From the NCBI RefSeq assembly GCF_937903345.1, contig NZ_CALCZQ010000031.1, positions 186,001 to 250,000 on the forward strand: a stretch of 64,000 nt of DNA. The letters run 5' to 3'. Source of the DNA: an uncultured Emticicia sp. (GTDB lineage Bacteria; Bacteroidota; Bacteroidia; Cytophagales; Spirosomataceae). The translations under genes and the position numbers were made by a program. The notes under the pieces were generated by a model, which saw only the letters and a list, made by a program, of their open reading frames with translations, had not been told where the DNA came from and did not search any database. This document shows, piece by piece, positions 17,273-25,768 of the stretch (position 1 is the stretch's first letter; each line of letters opens with the position of its first letter).

Positions 17273-17869
17273 ATGGCTTACGATAAGTTCACTATATTAA
17301 AAAGCACCGCAGTTCCGATGCCCATCGAAAATGTGGATACAGACCAAATCATTCCTGCACGTTTCTTGAAAGCAACAAGCAGAGTAGATTTCGACAAAAA
17401 CCTATTCAGAGACTGGCGTTATAACAACGACGATTCTCCGAAAGCAGACTTCGTATTAAACAACCCAATCTACTCTGGCAAAATATTGGTTGGAGGTAGA
17501 AACTTCGGTAGTGGTTCAAGCCGTGAACACGCCGCTTGGGCGATTTACGATTACGGTTTCCGTTGCGTAGTTTCGAGTTTCTTTGCTGATATTTTCAAGG
17601 GAAATGCTTTAAATATAGGTATTTTACCAGTACAAGTAAGTGAAGATTTTTTACACAAAATTTTCACGGCAATTGAAGCAGACCCAAAAGCGGAACTTGA
17701 AATCAATCTTCCTGCTCAAACGGTTACTATTTTAGCAACTGGCGAATCGGAAAGTTTTGCAATCAACGGCTACAAAAAGAACAACATGATTAATGGCTAC
17801 GATGACATTGATTATTTACAGTCAATGAAAGCCGAGATTTCAGATTTTGCAGATAAAAGTCTTTATTAA
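17273..17869 (+). CDS. leuD: 3-isopropylmalate dehydratase small subunit
   Basis: 198 residues, the usual LeuD size. It forms the swivelling domain that closes over the LeuC active site. Visible are VDTDQIIPARFLK near the N terminus and the substrate-binding GGRNFGSGSSREHAAWAI. It is translated in the same direction as leuC, 101 bases apart, and is presumably co-transcribed. The intervening repeat would form a hairpin in the mRNA. Confidence 0.97.
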   Translation: MAYDKFTILKSTAVPMPIENVDTDQIIPARFLKATSRVDFDKNLFRDWRYNNDDSPKADFVLNNPIYSGKILVGGRNFGSGSSREHAAWAIYDYGFRCVVSSFFADIFKGNALNIGILPVQVSEDFLHKIFTAIEADPKAELEINLPAQTVTILATGESESFAINGYKKNNMINGYDDIDYLQSMKAEISDFADKSLY

Positions 17870-17872
17870 TTT

Positions 17873-17946
17873 TGAGTGATAGTAATGATAGAATGAGTGA
17901 ATAATTTAAAAAAACGCTCATTCACTCGTTCACTCATTCACTCATT
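17873..17946. repeat. CACTCATT-word inverted repeat between leuD and the synthase gene
   Basis: AATGAGTGAAT (17892-17902) is mirrored at 17936-17946. The right arm holds four CACTC words spaced about eight bases apart, and the left arm holds matching GAGTG words. It fills the gap apart from about 18 bases before the next ATG. Confidence 0.75.
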
Positions 17947-17964
17947 GAAACATTCAAAATTAAT

Positions 17965-19476
17965 ATGCGACACATTGAAATAATGGATACAACACTCCGT
18001 GATGGTGAACAAACCAGCGGAGTGTCTTTTTCTGCAACTGAAAAGTTGGCAATTGCCCAGATGCTGCTCACCGAAGTAAAAGTCGATAGAATCGAGGTGG
18101 CTTCGGCACGAGTTTCGGATGGGGAGTTATTAGCTGTTCAGAAAATAACCAATTGGGCAAAAGAGCATGATTTGCTTGATAAAGTAGAGGTTTTGACATT
18201 TGTTGATGGCGAATCTTCCATAAAATGGATGCTTGAAGCTGGTGCAAAAGTGATGAATTTATTGACAAAAGGCTCGATGAACCATCTAAAGCACCAGTTG
18301 AAGAAAACGCCCGAACAACATTTTAACGAAATCTCTAGTGTGATTGCTTTGGCTCAGTCGAAAGGTATAAAAACAAACGTTTATCTCGAAGATTGGAGCA
18401 ACGGTATGCGAAATTCACAAGAATATGTTTTTCGCTTTCTTGATTTTCTTGCAACACAACCCATCGAACGAGTTTTATTGCCCGATACTTTGGGCGTGCT
18501 TACTCCACAGGAAACTTTTAGTTTTTTGCATTCGATTGTGGAGCGATACCCAAATCAGCACTTTGATTTTCATGCACACAACGACTACGATTTAAGCGTC
18601 GCCAATGCCATGGAAGCCATTCGTGCGGGTGTACAAGGCTTGCATTTGACCGTAAATGGCATGGGCGAACGCACGGGAAATGCTCCACTTTCTAGTACAA
18701 TTGCTGTTATCAATGATTTCATGCCAGACGTAACGACTTCGGTTGTTGAGCAATCGCTTTATACGGTTAGCAAGATTGTTGAATCTTTTTCTGGCTTTGG
18801 TATCCCTGTAAATAAACCTGTTATCGGTGAAAATGTTTTCACGCAAACAGCAGGCATTCATGCCGATGGAGATAACAAAAACAATCTCTATTTCAATGAT
18901 TTGATGCCTGAGCGTTTTGGCAGAACTCGAAAATATGCTCTCGGAAAAACTTCTGGAAAAGCAAATATTGAGAAAAATCTGCAAGAAATAGGCATTACGC
19001 TTACACAAGAAGAAATTAAGAAAGTAACACAAAGAATCATTGAACTTGGCGACAAAAAGGAAGTAATTACGAAAGAAGATTTACCATACATTATTGCTGA
19101 TATACTTGATAGTGAGGCAATTGTAGAGCGTGTGCAGGTGATTAACTATGTAATGACCCACTCAAAAAACCTTCGTCCGTCAGTTACTTTGATGGTAAAA
19201 ATTGATGAAGAAGTTTTTGAAGAAAATGCACAAGGCGATGGTCAATACGATGCTTTTATGAATGCTTTGAAAAAAATTTATGAAAAGAAGAAAATCGCTC
19301 TTCCAACGCTGACCGATTATGCCGTGAGGATCCCGCCTGGAGGAAAAACTGATGCTCTTTGTGAAACGATTATTAGTTGGGAATGTTCAACCAAAAGTTT
19401 CAAAACTCGTGGATTAGATTGCGATCAAACAGTTTCAGCATTGAAAGCTACTCAGAAGATGTTGAATTTGATATAG
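17965..19476 (+). CDS. 2-isopropylmalate/citramalate synthase family (LeuA/CimA type)
   Basis: 503 residues. The HMGL-like TIM barrel opens with IMDTTLRDGEQTSGVSFS and contains the metal-binding histidines in FHAHNDYDLSVANA and NGMGERTGNAPL. A C-terminal regulatory (LeuA dimer) domain spans about 385-500. The enzyme condenses acetyl-CoA with 2-oxoisovalerate (LeuA) or pyruvate (CimA). The sequence diverges from classical LeuA and this cluster position occurs with both functions in related bacteria, so I leave the symbol open. The position between leuD and leuB supports a role in leucine or isoleucine synthesis. Confidence 0.85.
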   Translation: MRHIEIMDTTLRDGEQTSGVSFSATEKLAIAQMLLTEVKVDRIEVASARVSDGELLAVQKITNWAKEHDLLDKVEVLTFVDGESSIKWMLEAGAKVMNLLTKGSMNHLKHQLKKTPEQHFNEISSVIALAQSKGIKTNVYLEDWSNGMRNSQEYVFRFLDFLATQPIERVLLPDTLGVLTPQETFSFLHSIVERYPNQHFDFHAHNDYDLSVANAMEAIRAGVQGLHLTVNGMGERTGNAPLSSTIAVINDFMPDVTTSVVEQSLYTVSKIVESFSGFGIPVNKPVIGENVFTQTAGIHADGDNKNNLYFNDLMPERFGRTRKYALGKTSGKANIEKNLQEIGITLTQEEIKKVTQRIIELGDKKEVITKEDLPYIIADILDSEAIVERVQVINYVMTHSKNLRPSVTLMVKIDEEVFEENAQGDGQYDAFMNALKKIYEKKKIALPTLTDYAVRIPPGGKTDALCETIISWECSTKSFKTRGLDCDQTVSALKATQKMLNLI

Positions 19477-19484
19477 TTTTTTTA

Positions 19485-19531
19485 GGACACAGAGTAATAC
19501 AAAGTTTATGACACAGAGTATCACAGAGTTA
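19485..19531 (+). repeat. Left CACAGAG repeat of the GxxExxY unit
   Basis: Begins GGACACAGAGTAATACAAAG and ends TATCACAGAGTT. The ATG of the GxxExxY gene (19508) lies inside it, so the first eight codons are repeat sequence. Its inverted partner is at 19894-19938. Confidence 0.8.
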
Positions 19532-19894
19532 AATCAGCTATCTCAAATTATTTTGAAGCAAGCATTTGATGTTCACTCGGCTTTGGGGCCTGGGCTTTTG
19601 GAAAGTGCCTATAAAGAATGTTTAGCTTATCGTTTAGAAAAAAACGGTTTACGAGTTGAAAAAGAAAAACCAATGCCTTTAATATTTGAGGAAATCAAAT
19701 TAGACCAAGGCTATCGTTTAGATTTATTAGTTGAAAATAAAATAGTTGTAGAATTAAAATCGGTTGAATTTATAAACGATTTACACATTGCACAGACATT
19801 AACTTATATGAAGTTGGGTAAATACAAGTTAGGATTACTCTTAAATTTTAATGTAAAAAGTTTAAAAGATGGTATAAAAAGACTCATTTTATAA
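19508..19894 (+). CDS. GxxExxY family protein (PD-(D/E)XK nuclease-like)
   Basis: 128 residues, full length for this small family. The signature G29-LL-E32-SA-Y35 (GLLESAYKECL) is intact. The nuclease-type core is also intact: D72 in YRLDLLVENK, then E82 and K84 in VVELKS. No function has been established for GxxExxY proteins to my knowledge; the fold suggests DNA cleavage or binding. The first eight residues (MTQSITEL) are encoded by the left CACAGAG repeat, and the TAA stop abuts the right inverted copy, so gene and repeats form one 454-base unit. It sits between the LeuA-like gene and leuB, all on one strand, with no metabolic link to leucine synthesis, and looks inserted. Confidence 0.85.
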   Translation: MTQSITELNQLSQIILKQAFDVHSALGPGLLESAYKECLAYRLEKNGLRVEKEKPMPLIFEEIKLDQGYRLDLLVENKIVVELKSVEFINDLHIAQTLTYMKLGKYKLGLLLNFNVKSLKDGIKRLIL

Positions 19895-19938
19895 ACTTTG
19901 TGAAACTCTGTGCATTAACTCTGTGGAACTCAGTGTCC
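19894..19938 (-). repeat. Right CACAGAG repeat of the GxxExxY unit, inverted
   Basis: Its complement reads GGACACTGAGTTCCACAGAG and continues to CACAAAGTT, matching the left copy at both ends (GGACACwGAGT at the outside, CACAvAGTT next to the gene). It ends 12 bases before the leuB ATG. Confidence 0.8.
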
Positions 19939-19950
19939 TCAAACAAACAT

Positions 19951-21021
19951 ATGAAAAAACATATCTTAATCGTCCCAGGTGACGGAATTGGGCAGGAAGT
20001 AACTGCCGTTGGTAAAAAAGTAGTAGAGAAAATCGCTACAAAATTTGGTCATGAATTTACTTATGACGAAGCACTTATCGGTCACGCTGCCATCGAAGCA
20101 ACTGGCGACCCGCTTCCAGAAGAAACACTCGTAAAAATGAAAGCCTCTGATGCCGTTTTATTCGGTGCAGTTGGTCATCCAAAATACGATAATGACCCTT
20201 CGGCAAAAGTCCGTCCAGAGCAAGGTTTATTGCGAATGCGTAAAGAATTGGGACTTTATGCAAATCTTCGCCCAATCAAACTTTTTGATGAACTTTTAGA
20301 TGCATCAAGCATCAAACCAGAGCTTTTGAAAGGTGCTGATATTCTTTTCTTCCGTGAATTAACAGGTGATGTTTATTTTGGAAAACGGGAGCGTATCGAT
20401 GATGGAAACACTGCATACGATACAATGATTTATTCAAAATACGAGGTTGAGCGTATCGCCCGCAAGGCGTTCGATGCAGCTATGACTCGTGGCAAAAAAT
20501 TAATGTCGGTTGATAAAGCAAACGTTCTCGAAAGTAGCCGTTTATGGCGTGAAGTAGTGCTTGAAGTAGCAAAAGACTACCCAGAAGTTGAGCTTTCGCA
20601 CCAATTTGTTGATGCAGCAGCAATGCTCCTCATCAAAGACCCACGTAAATTTGATGTAGTTGTAACAGGAAATCTTTTCGGAGATATATTGACCGACGAA
20701 GCTTCTCAAATTGCAGGTTCAATGGGAATGTTAGCTTCGGCTTCCATTGGTGATAGCACCGGAGTTTATGAGCCAATTCACGGTTCAGCCCACGATATTA
20801 CAGGCAAAGGAGTGGCAAATCCCTTGGCTTCGATTTTATCAGCAGCTTTGATGTTGGATATCTCATTTGGCTTAAAAGCTGAATCGGAGGCGATTATCGC
20901 AGCCGTAGATGCAACTTTAAAAGCAGGTTTCCGCACAGGTGATATTGCAGATGCCAACACTCCAAAAGACATGATTTTGGGGACAGATGCAATGGGCGAG
21001 CAAGTCTTGTCAAGAATATAA
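19951..21021 (+). CDS. leuB: 3-isopropylmalate dehydrogenase
   Basis: 356 residues from ATG 19951. It oxidatively decarboxylates 3-isopropylmalate with NAD to give 2-oxoisocaproate, completing the leucine branch in this cluster. Landmarks are ILIVPGDGIGQEV at the N terminus, LRMRKELGLYANLRPIK, and the metal and NAD sites NLFGDILTDEASQIAGSMGML and EPIHGSAHDITGKGVANP. A frame extension upstream to 19900 is only translated repeat and was rejected. A terminator follows 26 bases after the stop, marking the end of the leu unit. Confidence 0.97.
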   Translation: MKKHILIVPGDGIGQEVTAVGKKVVEKIATKFGHEFTYDEALIGHAAIEATGDPLPEETLVKMKASDAVLFGAVGHPKYDNDPSAKVRPEQGLLRMRKELGLYANLRPIKLFDELLDASSIKPELLKGADILFFRELTGDVYFGKRERIDDGNTAYDTMIYSKYEVERIARKAFDAAMTRGKKLMSVDKANVLESSRLWREVVLEVAKDYPEVELSHQFVDAAAMLLIKDPRKFDVVVTGNLFGDILTDEASQIAGSMGMLASASIGDSTGVYEPIHGSAHDITGKGVANPLASILSAALMLDISFGLKAESEAIIAAVDATLKAGFRTGDIADANTPKDMILGTDAMGEQVLSRI

Positions 21022-21046
21022 GTAGTTCAATAGATATTGGTTCGAT

Positions 21047-21076
21047 AAAAAGACGGGTTTTTACTCGTCTTTTTTG
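21047..21076 (+). terminator. Rho-independent terminator after leuB
   Basis: AAAAAGACG (21047-21055) pairs with CGTCTTTTTT around a short T-rich loop. It closes the leu cluster. Confidence 0.75.
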
Positions 21077-21105
21077 TTTTCGGTCAAAAATATTCCGTAA
21101 TTTTG
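21074..21105 (+). promoter_or_regulatory. Bacteroidota-type promoter for the OmpH/Skp gene
   Basis: TTG (21074-21076), 21 bases, TAATTTTG (21098-21105). The -33 triplet lies in the T-run of the leuB terminator. Confidence 0.65.
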
Positions 21106-21131
21106 ATTAAAAAATCACCAAAACTAAACTA

Positions 21132-21707
21132 ATGAAAAAATCATTTTTTATCGCTATTATACTATTAATCAGTCAATTAGGTTTTTCACAAGCAGCCAAA
21201 CCAGCCACACAAGGTTTAAAACTCGCTTATGTTTATGAAGATTATATTCTTCAGAATGTAAAAGAAATGACGAATCTTCAAGCTGAAATCGCTTCTAAAA
21301 AGGTAGGTTTTGAAACAAAACTAGAACAGAAAGCCAAAAAATATCAAGAAGAATTTGCCGAATATCAAGCAATGATGAAAGATATTACAGGCCTTACAAC
21401 CGATTCTTTGAATGCAAAATTAAAGCGAGTGCAGAATATCAAAAAAGATGCCGATGAGTTTCAAACAAATTCGGAAGCCGAACTTCAAAAAATGATTCAA
21501 GAGAAATTTTTGGCAATTCGTGAAAAAGTAATTGCTTCAATCAAGACAGTGGCTGCTGAGAAAGGTTACAAAATTGTGTTCAGAAGAAATGCAGAAGCAG
21601 GAAATAATGAATCAAATACCGTAATGCTTTACTCGGCCGATAATGGCAAAGATGACCTTACAGATGCAGTTTTAGTGAAAATGGGGACGGTTCCGCCGAA
21701 GAAATAA
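21132..21707 (+). CDS. OmpH/Skp-family periplasmic chaperone
   Basis: 191 residues. The signal peptide (KKSFFIAIILLISQLGFSQA) directs export to the periplasm. The rest matches OmpH/Skp: LAYVYEDYILQNVKEM, then a long charged helical coiled coil (about 50-125) with many K, E and Q, and a C-terminal strand region (VIASIKTVAAEKGYKIVFRR). Skp trimers hold unfolded outer-membrane proteins in tentacle-like arms. Bacteroidota often have two tandem skp copies after bamA; this one stands alone with its own promoter and shares a bidirectional terminator with the peptidase gene. Confidence 0.85.
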   Translation: MKKSFFIAIILLISQLGFSQAAKPATQGLKLAYVYEDYILQNVKEMTNLQAEIASKKVGFETKLEQKAKKYQEEFAEYQAMMKDITGLTTDSLNAKLKRVQNIKKDADEFQTNSEAELQKMIQEKFLAIREKVIASIKTVAAEKGYKIVFRRNAEAGNNESNTVMLYSADNGKDDLTDAVLVKMGTVPPKK

Positions 21708-21752
21708 AATAATAAGGACTTTATAAAATCTTACAAGATTATAGAAAACAAT

Positions 21753-21789
21753 AAAAACGCCCAGCTACTTCTCAATAACTGGGCGTTTT
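21753..21789. terminator. Bidirectional terminator between convergent genes
   Basis: AAAAACGCCCAG (21753-21764) pairs with CTGGGCGTTTT (21779-21789), between the OmpH/Skp gene and the S9 peptidase gene. Confidence 0.85.
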
Positions 21790-21803
21790 GCTTAAAAAAT
21801 CGA

Positions 21804-24212
21804 CTACTTAGCCTCTTTTACATATTTTTTCAACCATTCGTTTTGCTCCCAAAGCATGTGAAGTAGATTTTCTTTACCTCGGTAGCCGTGAGCTTCATAA
21901 GGTAAAAATACAAAACGTACAGTTCCTCCATGTCCTTTGATGGCCGCAAACATACGCTCACTATTGATAGGGAAAGTACCAGGATTATCATCAGTATCGC
22001 CATGAATTAATAAAAGTGGCGTTTTGATTTTATCGGCATAACTAAATGGACTCATTTTATAATACAAATCAGGAGCTTCCCAATAAGTTCTGTCTTCTGC
22101 TTGAAAACCGAATGGTGTCAATGTTCTATTATAAGCACCGCTTCTTGCAATTCCTGCCTTGAAAAGTTTAGTATGGCTCAATAAATGGGCAGTCATAAAA
22201 GCACCGTAACTATGTCCGCCAGCGGCAACTCTATTTCTATCGCCAACGCCAATTTCTGCCAAATGATTAATTGCGGCTTCGGCATTTAGCGTAAGTTGTT
22301 CAATAAAACTATCATTCGGTTTTGAGTCTCCACCTTTACTCACAATTGGCATTTCTGCATTATCAAGCACCGCAAAACCTTGTGTAACGTAGTAAATTGG
22401 ACTTCCCCAAGCAATCGTAATAAACTTATTTTCACTTCCACGCACTTGTGCAGCATCGGCCGCATTAAAAAATTCTCTTGGATACGCCCACAAATAAACC
22501 GGCAAAGCTCCATCTTTTTCCTTATTATAGCCTTTTGGCAAATACAAATCTCCCGTTAACTCAATGCCATCTTTGCGAGTGTATTTAACTTTTTGTTTAC
22601 TCACACCAACCAATGCAGGATACGGATTCATAAACGCCGTTATTGGCATATCTGCGATGCGTAATTTTAGATTTTTTATAAAAAAATTAGGTACTTCGGT
22701 TTTCGATTCTTTACGAGTAATAAAGGTCAAGTTTTTTGAATCTAAAACATCAAACACAAACTCAAAAGTACCTTCACTGCATCGCCAAAGTTGTTCAGTT
22801 TTCTTTGTGTCAATATCTAATAAACTCAAAAATGGCAAATCACCTTTTGGCGAAGAACCAACTGTGTTATTTAAGAAAATTTTATTTCCCTCTACCAAAA
22901 TCACTTGTTTGCCAAAGCTGTTTTTTTCCATCAAAGGCGTACCCGGATTTCCGTAAGCATCCGTAATATTTCTTTCAAAAAGTGTAGAAATCGTTTTTGT
23001 ACTACTATTGTATCTACTCACTTTAAGGCTTTGTTTGCCCGTAAGTGCTTCCGAAACCCACGCAAAGTTTTCATTTCCCCAAGTTATGCTACGGAATCGC
23101 ATTTTGGTTTTGAATAATTCTTGTTTTTCGACCTTGAAAGGAGCGGCTTGAGCATAAACTACATCATGGAATTCCACGTTCTTTTTTATCAAACCACTAT
23201 CAAGTGGCATTGCCCAGACCAAAGTAGCTGCCTCATCGGCTCTCCATTCAAAACCTCTCGGAATATTCTGCACATTATCATTTCCAGAAGGTCGTGTTTC
23301 GGCACTTGGCAAATCTGCCATTTCTTTTACCAACTTTCCAGTCACATCAATTACCAAAACTGATGTAGGAAAGCCATTTGATGTTACTAAGTAAGAAAAC
23401 GGTTTCTTTAAAACTTCCAACAAATAGTATTTCTTATCGGGCGATAAAGTGTAAGATTCATAAATGGCTGGTTTGCCTAATGGCGTTTCTACCCCTCCAC
23501 GATTAATGACCATCTGAGCGGTTGCCATAAACTCAAAAAGTTGTTCATCATAAGGAGTTTTTATTAAATCTTGATAGGTACGGCCTGGAGCAGCTTTTCC
23601 GATGTTCTGCTGTATGGTTGGTCCTTTAGGCGTTATTGGCTTTGCAGGAGCATCACTTGGCAAGCTAACTGCTGTTTTATAGACAATGGCGTTATCGTCA
23701 AACCAAGTTAAATCAGCACCTAAAACTACGTTTAATGCCTTTTTATTTACTTTGGTTACAATTTTTGTCACAACATCAACAATGTATAAATCAACTCTGC
23801 TATTGGTAGTATTCGTGAAAGCAATCTTCTTTTCGCCTGGACTCCATCTTACATTTCCTGCCAACATATTTGCTGGTAAACCTTTGATTTTAAACTCTTT
23901 ACCAGTTTTGATATTTTTCAGCGTAAAATTATTGATGAAAGTTTGTCGGCTTGGCGAGAAATTATTTGGATTTAATCTCAAACCTGCGATTCTTATTTCG
24001 GGTTGACCTAATTCTTCAACGGTTGGGTAAGAATTACGTTCGCTTAGTAGGATCCACTCTCCTTGACTATCTATGCTTACATCAGGCGTAGGTTTTGCCA
24101 AAAGCAAGTCGGCTATTTCTTTGGGCGGAAGTTGGTAGTTTACGGCATCTTGGGCAAAAACCTCAAAACACATAGTAAAACCTATCAATAAAAAGGTGAT
24201 TTTTTTATTCAT
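21804..24212 (-). CDS. Secreted S9 family prolyl oligopeptidase-like peptidase
   Basis: 802 residues with an N-terminal signal peptide (KKITFLLIGFTMCFEVFAQ), so periplasmic or secreted. Residues about 30-540 form the predicted beta-propeller, including LTWFDDNAIVYKT and YTLSPDKKYYLLEVLKK. The C-terminal alpha/beta hydrolase carries the nucleophile in AAGGHSYGAFMTAHLL, the aspartate in LIHGDTDDNPGT and the histidine in YEAHGYRGKEN. The order and length fit S9 peptidases, most like the glutamyl endopeptidase branch (S9D). It probably degrades oligopeptides outside the cytoplasm. It is monocistronic with a 390-base gap upstream. Confidence 0.9.
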   Translation of the reverse strand: MNKKITFLLIGFTMCFEVFAQDAVNYQLPPKEIADLLLAKPTPDVSIDSQGEWILLSERNSYPTVEELGQPEIRIAGLRLNPNNFSPSRQTFINNFTLKNIKTGKEFKIKGLPANMLAGNVRWSPGEKKIAFTNTTNSRVDLYIVDVVTKIVTKVNKKALNVVLGADLTWFDDNAIVYKTAVSLPSDAPAKPITPKGPTIQQNIGKAAPGRTYQDLIKTPYDEQLFEFMATAQMVINRGGVETPLGKPAIYESYTLSPDKKYYLLEVLKKPFSYLVTSNGFPTSVLVIDVTGKLVKEMADLPSAETRPSGNDNVQNIPRGFEWRADEAATLVWAMPLDSGLIKKNVEFHDVVYAQAAPFKVEKQELFKTKMRFRSITWGNENFAWVSEALTGKQSLKVSRYNSSTKTISTLFERNITDAYGNPGTPLMEKNSFGKQVILVEGNKIFLNNTVGSSPKGDLPFLSLLDIDTKKTEQLWRCSEGTFEFVFDVLDSKNLTFITRKESKTEVPNFFIKNLKLRIADMPITAFMNPYPALVGVSKQKVKYTRKDGIELTGDLYLPKGYNKEKDGALPVYLWAYPREFFNAADAAQVRGSENKFITIAWGSPIYYVTQGFAVLDNAEMPIVSKGGDSKPNDSFIEQLTLNAEAAINHLAEIGVGDRNRVAAGGHSYGAFMTAHLLSHTKLFKAGIARSGAYNRTLTPFGFQAEDRTYWEAPDLYYKMSPFSYADKIKTPLLLIHGDTDDNPGTFPINSERMFAAIKGHGGTVRFVFLPYEAHGYRGKENLLHMLWEQNEWLKKYVKEAK

Positions 24213-24603
24213 TGTAAGTGTTAGTAAGTAAAATTGATGAATAATGATTTAAAGAAGTGAAATTAATGATTAAAACTTATTCAAAGCATATTTTGGAGAC
24301 TTAAACTCTAAAAAGATAGACATAGAGTGAATTTATTTCTTAAAAATGCAGTTTATTTACCTTAAATGCCCAATTGTGGTGGTGTAGATGTTTGTTGATG
24401 AAATTTTTATGTAGAATTTCAAAACATGGCGTTTTATTTAGCTACATGAGAAACTTGGAGTGCTAAAATTTGATTTGAATTCTTATTCAATTTATCACTT
24501 GGATTTGTATGGAAGTCCAAGATTTTTTCTACAATAAAAATTCATACTTGAAGACATAGTTTCTTCGTTTTGTTAATCAAAAACAATAAAAATCATAAAA
24601 AAA
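24213..24603. other. Intergenic gap upstream of S9 peptidase, no gene seen
   Basis: AT-rich. A small CTTGGA/TCCAAG hairpin lies at 24498-24521, followed by Ts on the plus strand. No promoter matching both consensus boxes for the peptidase gene and no reading frame with coding character were found. Confidence 0.4.
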
Positions 24604-24905
24604 TCAAATAAAAACATATTCCACTGAACGAAAAAGAGGGCCATTATTTGACTCTTTTTTATTTTTTGAACTGTCCATTGCGGCAATAGCAGGTTTGATA
24701 GTCGAATCTTTATGGAAATAGGCTTTTCTTTCGGCTTGCGTTGCTTTTTCAGGAACACCAAAAGTAATTAAACCAGCAAAATAGGCAATAGCCATTAAGA
24801 CTAATATTAGTCCAACGCCCCAACCCCAAAACTTTTTATAGTTTAGGTTTTTTTCTTCCAATACTTCGCTATTTTTTCAATAGTTGCTCGTTGTTTTTTG
24901 TTCAT
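24604..24905 (-). pseudogene. Small single-span membrane protein, possible frameshift at an A7 run
   Basis: From ATG 24905 the frame reads MNKKQRATIEKIAKYWKKKT and stops. One base back, the adjacent frame continues as NLNYKKFWGWGVGLILVLMAIAYFAGLITFG and on to a hydrophilic tail ending at 24604. A run of seven As (24848-24854, minus strand) lies at the junction, and a -1 shift there would join the two into a protein of about 100 residues with one membrane segment. The alternative is that the second part starts alone at a TTG (24861). I do not recognise the family. It could be a real frameshift mutation, programmed slippage or an assembly error. Confidence 0.45.
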
Positions 24906-25372
24906 GGAGTTATATCTATTAAAAATTTCTTGAATGGAAAGGTACTTGTTTAGTAGCCAACTGTACTAAAAATGTTTGAATCATGTAAATGATTTACAAA
25001 ATCGTATAAGTATTTTATAAATATTTCTTGCTTCTATGTTTTATCAAAGTTCGTTACTCATAATTGCTGAAAATATTCAAAATCTGATGATCGAAATCTT
25101 AGAAAGGAATTTAAACGTATTTTCAGGGTTGAGTATCAATTCTTTTCAGCTTTCTTCGAATTATTGGCGAGCGAAAATCTAAAAAAAGGATATTTTTACA
25201 ACGGTTTTCATCAAGTTTGTGAGTATTTAGGTTTAGTGATGAAAGGTGTTTTTTGAACATATTTTCGTGATGGAAAAACTGCCGACGATTCTTTTTCTAA
25301 ACCGATAATCAACTAGTGGTTTCTCATGCCAGATTTATCAATCTAGTTCTGTGTTATTTTTATACGCAATCA
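24906..25372. other. Intergenic gap before OsmC, possible decayed sequence
   Basis: Two short open stretches overlap in different frames around 25085-25255, such as FKRIFRVEYQFFSAFFELLA in one frame, but neither has a start and length that convince. It may be debris of a lost gene, which would fit the shortened OsmC that follows. Confidence 0.3.
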
Positions 25373-25768
25373 ATGCTTAAATCAAAGCTTATTTATATTC
25401 ACTTAGATAATCTGATGTCGCTTAATCTACAGTCACTCCATAAAGCACAATTATCAGACAAAACTCGTTTTGCGGATGGCTTAGCTACAAATCCTGAGGA
25501 AATTATTGGAACGGCTCACGCAGGTTGTTTTTCGATGCAGGTTGGTTTTTTATTAAACGAAGCTGGTTTTACTGCCGAAAATATCGACATTAATGCAAAA
25601 GTGGTATTTGAAGACGGTATAATCACAAAAATCGATTTAGAGTTGACTGCTACAATTCCAGAAATTAGCGAAGAGAAATTTCAAGAAACAGCTTTGGCTG
25701 CTAAAGCAAAATATCCGATTTTCCGCTTATCAAATACTGAAATTTCTTTGACGGCTACATTGGCATAA
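25373..25768 (+). CDS. OsmC-like peroxiredoxin, N-terminally short
   Basis: 131 residues from ATG 25373, or 117 from ATG 25415. The core matches OsmC: TRFADGLATNPEEIIGTAHAGCFSMQVGFLLNEAGF with one active cysteine in HAGCFSM, and a C-terminal strand (TEISLTATLA). OsmC/Ohr proteins reduce organic hydroperoxides using paired cysteines. The second conserved cysteine position, usually GCPVSKAL, reads AKYPIFRLS here, so it is missing. The usual N-terminal strands (about 20-25 residues) also have no counterpart: the upstream codons give an unrelated hydrophobic peptide. It may have lost peroxidase activity or be decaying. Confidence 0.7.
   Translation: MLKSKLIYIHLDNLMSLNLQSLHKAQLSDKTRFADGLATNPEEIIGTAHAGCFSMQVGFLLNEAGFTAENIDINAKVVFEDGIITKIDLELTATIPEISEEKFQETALAAKAKYPIFRLSNTEISLTATLA

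Noticed and set aside
19900..19950. TTG-led N-terminal extension of leuB
   Set aside because: The extra residues are translated CACAGAG repeat; LeuB family members begin at the ATG at 19951 just before the ILIVPGDGIG motif.
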